64,000 bases of DNA, taken from Gyrodactylus bullatarudis (taxonomy: Eukaryota > Platyhelminthes > Monogenea > Gyrodactylidea > Gyrodactylidae). Positions 58,126 to 64,000 of this stretch are shown here, one piece after another (position 1 is the stretch's first letter; the number at the start of each line of letters is the position of its first letter). The notes under the pieces are model-generated. The model did no database searches. It worked only from the letters and a program-made list of their open reading frames with translations, and had not been told where the DNA came from. Location: assembly GCA_012064415.1 (NCBI GenBank), contig SSNU01000055.1, positions 186,001-250,000 of the forward strand, given 5' to 3'. The position numbers and the translations under genes were made by a program.

Positions 58126-60547
58126 AAAATATTTAATCAAGTTCCATTTCTAAATGAGGAGAATTGAGAAATTTGTAAAAATCACAAAGCCATATATTTA
58201 AGCTTGAATTTGTATTTCAAAATGACTTGAAAATTTGCAGGAATAAATCTAGTTTAGGGACATGAACATATTTCAATTTTGAGGTTTACGAAAATTCGTC
58301 TGGTGTAGCATGTGACGTATCCATTAAAATTAAGTTATTTAAGTTTGATTCTTCTGTATACTCTGAAATTATGTACTTGGAAATTTTCTACTTTTATCAT
58401 CATTTAGTTAACCCTCATCCGATAACTGGATTAGCTTTAGGTTTTCGAAACACTCGGTGGTTTACCTCAAAAGTTTTTGTTTTTCCAAGAAAAACAATGT
58501 CTCAGTATATTTTCTTCGATTTTTATTTCTAATCTATCATGGAAACACATAAAAAATTATTAAAAGAATTATATTTTATCGAGATATGTATATTTCGCCA
58601 GGTCTCGTCAGTCTCAATTCCTGGTTCAATATTTAAAAATTGTTGTAATGAAATATCTATGAATGAAATTGTAAAACTTGCTCTTGAGTAATTCTAATTG
58701 ATGAAAAACCAAAAAACTTTTCTCTGATTTTGAGGTCCTTCGTTTGAATTTTTAAATATAATCCTGAAATTGCTGTAGGTGCGAAGAAAATCTTTATTGT
58801 GCCAGCCTCTAATGGGCATGTAGTGTAAAGGCTTCTTGCATAATACCTTCTATAAACAGCAAATATGTGAATACCTTATCAATTGATGAACCTTTACATT
58901 TTGTTTAAAAAATTTCCAATGATGACTGAATTTCTATTTGAAACATTTTAAATTCAATACGAGATTAGAGTTTCTCAGTAGTTCTCAGAATGAATTTTTT
59001 CTTTGCTATAGAAAATTCAATTTTTGAGTGGAAAACTTTGAATGGGGGTAAAATTTCATCAAAGGTAAAAATAAATCAGAGGATCCATTAGCTCTTAATG
59101 ACACATTTTTCAGGATGTTTTTGGAATTGCATTAAAATCTATGCTTTTATTTTCTATTCATCTATTGAAAAAGAAACAAAACACCGAATCCTGTTTATAT
59201 ATCCAAAGTTACATTTAATGCTTTTCAATAAAGAGTTTCAAAATTCATGAGAGTTCTAAAAATTCCAATAGACCATCAAATAACAAATAAAGAATTTGTT
59301 TTTTTTCCCACCAATTGATCCCTGGAGTAGTTTTCGGAGACCAGTTTAATCCTCAAAGCTAAATTGGTTTTTGTGTGCTCTTTCAGAGGGCCTTTTCTCA
59401 TTGAGATTGCTATGAATTCTTGAAAGAGCAATTTTATATATTTCCAGATCCCAAAATAGATCTTTCGAATTAGCTTATAGATATCATCGTTATTTCCTCA
59501 TTAATTATTACTCTTTTATCGATTTTCTAAAGATTGAAAAAGAGAATAATCTTTTATTTTTCCCAATTTATCAGCTCATGAATTAGCTTTTAGATTTTTT
59601 AGTGTATTTTTCCAGAATTCTTTCATCAAAGGAACACGTGAAATACACGCAGGTATGAGGGTAATAAATCAAAAGATGATCCATCTTGATCGGAACTATC
59701 TAAATCCAAGTAGATTATTAATACTAGCTCAGAATTTGACTCTATGAGCCCCCCCCCCGTTATCAAGACATATGAGGATTTGACGTTGAAATAAATATCC
59801 CTCTCTTGTAGTTAAAATTATTAACAGGTGATTTGTCAAAAGCTCAAGATGACTTATGATTCCAATCTCCGATAATAATTTAGCTGAATGGGAAATTTTA
59901 TCGTTTGAGATGCCTAGATAAAACCGTAGATTTCCAAAATGCAAATCGATAATTCATCATTAGGCAAATCTCTAGAAACTCAATTAAAATGCCAATGGCA
60001 AACTTTAATCCATTTAAAATGTTGCCTAGCAAATGAAATAGTTGATGTAATTTGAATCCTTCTTTTGAGAATTATCTTTTCCTTACTTTCCATACATCAT
60101 AAAAAGAATTTTCCCTATTTCTTCAAAATTGTTGACTTAACTTTTCTTTAGAAGTTGATTCGAATTCCTATTATTAAAAGGTCACCAGAGTTGGTTCAAG
60201 ATTTCTCATGAGAATTGAATTTCCCAGTTAACAAAGTGACCGTCCGTCTTAAGCTAGTTAATATAGCGTAGTAAAGCGTCGATTTTTACAATTCGAATAC
60301 TATTTTCTAAAACCAAGATTATGACCAAATAAGCTAAATGAGATCGCCGCTTTTCCTCAAAATAACTGGCAAAATTAAATTAATTTTATGCTAAAATCTT
60401 TACTTTGAATATTTTAATCAAAGAATTAATAGAAATTTTGGTGTATTCTCTAGGCTAGATATGATCTAAGATAACTGCTAGAAGATTATTGAAATCTCGA
60501 TCAAGACTTGCATTTAGTAGTGGCGATAATCGGTTCCCTTTCGAAGC

Positions 60548-61110
60548 TAGTTGATTTTACATTATTTTTGCAAAAAACTCAATATTTTTCTTTGGAAAGT
60601 CAGGAAAAAATTTATTTTTCAAAAGATTGACTATAACGTTGTCCCTGAAGAACTACTTGGTTCAAAATTATTATTTTTCAAATATTAAAAAAATCTCTGA
60701 AAAAACTATAAATTAAAATTTTTCGACTTCTCACAATAATTACGAATTTCTGTGAATTTCTTCATCTAATTTTGGTCCCAAATGTCAACAAATAACTGCT
60801 TCGAATCATCGAAATCAACAAAAATTTTGTGCCCAAAAGTTGAAAAAGTGGAAATTTGGTGCATTGATTTTTTTCGGAAGAAAAGTTTTTTGAGTTTTTT
60901 GTAAAAAAATATATTTTCATCTTTATGTTAATAAACTCTTTCGCACCAATTCGTAATTCAATTTTTTCAGGTTTTTCAATATTTTTCTTAAATCGGTGGA
61001 AGTGTGGCTTTTGAACCGGTTTCCTGAAAACTTTTCAAAAATTTCGTGATCATGATAAAAAAATTGAGATTCTTGTAGGTATAAATTTTCAAATTCATCC
61101 GAGAGGTGCC
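60548..61110. repeat. Foldback element plus adjacent half element
   Basis: Outer arms: TTTTTGCAAAAAACTCAATATTT near 60567 is mirrored by TTTTGAGTTTTTTGTAAAAA near 60890. The interior has AAAAGTTGAAAAAGTGGAAA as in the 45.7 and 50.3 kb copies. At 60625-60643 there is a 19-bp match to the hedgehog inverted-repeat arm. From 60970 to 61110 the sequence matches the right half of the 35.3 kb element. Confidence 0.65.
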
Positions 61111-62389
61111 TCTTTAAAAGTCGCCATTGGTCAATATAATCTGACAATCTCAGTTTATTTATTCATTTACTCAAGATGTTAGTACGTAAAAAGAGACAAT
61201 CCCCTAGAAGTAGGAATAAGAAAATGTATGTTCGACGTGAAAAAAAACAGGAAATTATCAGCAAGAGAGAGTCTGTCCTCTGTGAGTGTAGAATGTAGGA
61301 CTCGATCTTGATTATCATCTCTATACAATAGTAAATATTATATTTATCATCATCATCATCATGCCTAATACACACAGCTCATACTGTGTGAGGTGGTTAA
61401 CTCTTGTGGGAAATAGAATTTACATCCCCATTGGCACGAGAGATCATGTCATTACACTCTTTTCTTCTATCCCATTTTGTTAGTCTCAACAATGCAGATC
61501 TACTTCTACTGACTCTCTGTTTTCCTATTATCCTCCTTTGTTTGTTAGGAAATTTAATTAAATTCTTTCCTCCCTCCCTCCCCCAAATGTCCCCTCTCGG
61601 ATTGAAAGAATACGGGAAAGCTCATCGATGAAATGTGATTATCTAACTAAGAATATATTTCCTCTTGTCTAATTTCTTTTCTCGCTTTTAAACACAAGAA
61701 ACCCTAACATAAGGGAAATAGATTTGACTAAAATTGGATTCATGTCATACACTGATGAACTCAAAAGTTGAAAATGATGAAAAACAATCTACCTCTTTGT
61801 TCTTTGGTAGATTAATTGAATAATTCAAGATTTTTCAAAGTCTAATTTTGAATAAATATTTAAATCTGATAATCGGAAATGTAGTTTCGATTTCCCAAAT
61901 GTCAAATTATTCTACCCAATACGTAAAGAGCTTATAAGCTGAAGGGCATAAGACTTTACCAATCACTCTTTTTTCAACTGACAGGAGACAAATAGAAATA
62001 ACGTATTTGTCTAAGTATTATGAGCAATCCTGAAAATAAATTTAAAAAAAAAACAATAATAACGTATTGCTCTATTATTCTATAGCTATAGAATGTCAAA
62101 AAATTCTGCCAGAATTTCTATAGTGATTGAATTTATTTATAATAAATTTAGAATTACCTTACAACCAGAAAATATTTACACCGAATAAACATTTCTTAAA
62201 AGAAGAAGTAAAAATAATTTGACCAGTGATTATTTGAAAATTCAAGGATTTAAAAAGTGTGATTGAGCACCTTTCGAAATACGCTCATAACTCTTTTTAA
62301 TTTAACTAAAATAATAATTCCAACAACTAACCGGCTCTAAGCAAACCTCGAATGACCAACACATTCAAAGATTAAGCAAAAACTTATAC

Positions 62390-62565
62390 TATAGTTTCAC
62401 CCTCATTAGGGATCGTCAGTAAGCCTTCTCCGAGAATCGAACCTCAGGTCTAATGCTCGTTTTTGAGAGATTTATTTATCCTAACTACTTACTCTAAGCT
62501 TATATATTTAATATCGAGGGTAAGGCTTATTGACGATACCTAATAAGGGTGAATCTATAAGCACT
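62390..62565 (-). repeat. Inverted repeat enclosing a tRNA-like segment (SINE candidate)
   Basis: TTCACCCTCATTAGGGATCG at 62397-62416 and its continuation through AAGCCTT are mirrored by AAGGCTTATTGACGATACC...AAGGGTGAA at 62522-62554, giving imperfect arms of about 39 bp. Between them, on the minus strand, AGTAAGTAGTTAGGA resembles a polymerase III A box, and GAGGTTCGATTCTC resembles a B box about 45 bp later. The stems are too imperfect for a functional tRNA. Confidence 0.45.
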
Positions 62566-64000
62566 AGCAGAAGTCTTATTAGAGACTAGCATCCTTCGGC
62601 CGTTCTAGATAAGGCTGATAGTTGGCTAACAGGGAGGCTACTTCCTAACGATATACTTGAGCATTATTCAAGATAGCAAAAATATTTGTGTTCCTGATTG
62701 GATATCTGGATTTTGGTAAAAAAAAGTGGTAACTCTCATATTCATATCAAATATAATGCTGCTCAAATCACGTTTTCTAGAATACCTATGGATTTACAGG
62801 AATATTTATAGAGATGGTAGTTTTCTTTAGTTTGAAAATAATAAGATTAATAACAACAAGCAATTTGAAGAACATCTTGGAAATGTAATTAAAATTTGTC
62901 ATTTTTTCCTATATTAAAGAAAATTTTCAAGGGATGAATTAAGATTTTGCATCAATAAAAAATTCTTTCATTTAAAACAAAGTGGTGGATTGTAGTTTAG
63001 TTAAGAGAGAGATTAGGAAAATCAATATTCCTCCCTATTGGAATTGTAAGTAAATAAAATTCTGTATTGATCCCAATTCACAGACAGTATCACTTAAAAA
63101 AATTGATGAAGGATAAAAAGGAATAGAATAAAGCTACGATAAGAAAAAAAGATTTATTAACTCTATTTACTTTTCAACATCGGGCAAATATATAGTAGAT
63201 TTCCAAAAAGTATTCTAACCATAAGGCTTACAATATCTGGATGAAGATGAAACAATTCCTTACTGGCTGAGTCTTTAGAATTTTCTAGTTTAATTGAGTT
63301 TAACTCTTTACATTTTCTAAGGGGCAATAAAGAGAGCACATCTCATATTTATTTTATAACCATAATACCCATAAGTAGCATTGTTTTTTTTTCCACAAAA
63401 TATTTATATGAGGCTTTTGAACCCGTCAAAATTTAAAATTAAAATTATGGAATGGGTTGTCGTAACTCTTTAGATTTAAAAAAATAAAAGTCCTGAAAAT
63501 ATTTGATCAAGGAATTAAACGCTTATTAGTACAAATTTAACTATTAGAATTATTTTCAAGGTACACATTTAAACCTTCTTCCTTACTCCATTGGCTAATG
63601 CCCTTTCTGAGGGCCAATCATAGTTGTGAGCAAGATAGATTTCTCCAGTCTGTGTCTCTTTGAAATCGGGACCAGTTAAAAAAGAGAATGAAATCCTTTG
63701 CAGAGAAATACAAGAAACCAGATAGTTGTAGCAATTTTGAAGCAATGGTAATCTTAGTTTATCTCTTGAATGAGTTTATCTACAGTAGTATAAAATTGTT
63801 TTTTTATTTCAAATTAAATATAAAAAAAATTAAATTTAAAAGTAATTCTCATTTATTATGGATTGGAAACTTTCTCCAATGCATCACGAATAAGATTACA
63901 TACATTAAGGCTTGAAAAAAGACAGAAAATGACAAGATGAAAACTATCCAATCTTAACACACGGTGGTAGGTGTAGCTGGAGATGGAAACATTCATTTTT
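62566..64000. other. Intergenic, no supported gene
   Basis: AT-rich sequence to the window end. A short segment at about 63675-63749 (ATGAAATCCTTTGCAGAG to a GTAATC) could be an exon, but neither a convincing acceptor nor homology is present. Confidence 0.4.

Noticed and set aside
61404..61631. Plus-strand open frame with a hydrophobic core resembling a receptor helix
   Set aside because: It starts at TTG, has no splice context and no family match.
63660..63749. Possible exon ending at GTAATC (reads KSFAEKYKKPDSCSNFEAM)
   Set aside because: No good acceptor or start context and no partner exon in the window.
1..64000. CRISPR arrays, rRNA and functional tRNA genes
   Set aside because: No regularly spaced short direct repeats, no rRNA core sequences and no complete cloverleaf were seen by eye. 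The window is a metazoan nuclear region.

Overview
This window is nuclear DNA from a metazoan. It is AT-rich, its genes have spliceosomal GT-AG introns, and the proteins are animal ones: a true Hedgehog with signalling and Hint domains, a Shal/Kv4-type potassium channel, a bestrophin, SCAMP, Mediator subunit 8 and MICOS13. Hedgehog plus very compact genes, many with introns of about 30-60 nt, points to an invertebrate and probably a protostome. I cannot name the species. Gene models below come from reading splice sites and phases by eye. No transcripts or database searches were used.

Layout. From 1 to about 26.4 kb the genes are dense: HDDC2 (partial, minus), MICOS13 (minus) head-to-head with MED8 (plus), NDUFS1 (minus), a 1,208-residue unrecognised Ser/Asn/Pro-rich protein (plus), a Shal-type potassium channel (plus), hedgehog (minus, 4.5 kb), a divergent bestrophin (plus), ASPSCR1/TUG (minus) head-to-head with an unrecognised helical protein (plus). 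From 26.5 to 35.9 kb lies a repeat-rich tract. It holds a hairpin, a foldback element and a decayed Penelope-like retroelement whose 3-prime coding end was hit by a 1,540-bp IR/DR-type Tc1 transposon. From 35.9 to 43 kb there is a second gene cluster: two small unrecognised genes, prefoldin subunit 2, SCAMP with a possible nested microprotein gene, and a broken ER-type DnaJ. From 43 to 64 kb I find almost no protein genes: PLE fragments, one nested inside another with a 10-bp target duplication, several foldback elements, two TTAA-flanked piggyBac-like MITEs, a TIR element of about 1.16 kb, a tRNA-like foldback, and one isolated signal-peptide exon at 55.3 kb.

Functional reading. Most genes are unrelated housekeeping loci (complex I, MICOS, Mediator, prefoldin, TUG, SCAMP) packed next to signalling and channel genes. 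Several pairs are divergent with 70-145 bp between start codons (MICOS13/MED8, ASPSCR1/unknown, SCAMP/DnaJ), which suggests shared promoters. MICOS13 and HDDC2 lie on one strand 87 bp apart, and HDDC2 has no nearby ATG, which raises the possibility of a trans-spliced operon.

The most interesting point is in hedgehog. A phase-symmetric 105-nt exon sits between the signalling domain and the Gly-Cys-Phe autoprocessing site, and 43-bp inverted repeats bracket it. That arrangement would favour exon skipping or circular RNA, or it marks exonisation of a miniature transposon. The same Hedgehog carries a helical insertion and lacks most of the usual calcium-site acidic residues. A second theme is a group of foldback elements of roughly 0.4-0.8 kb with similar arm ends, seen at six or more places.
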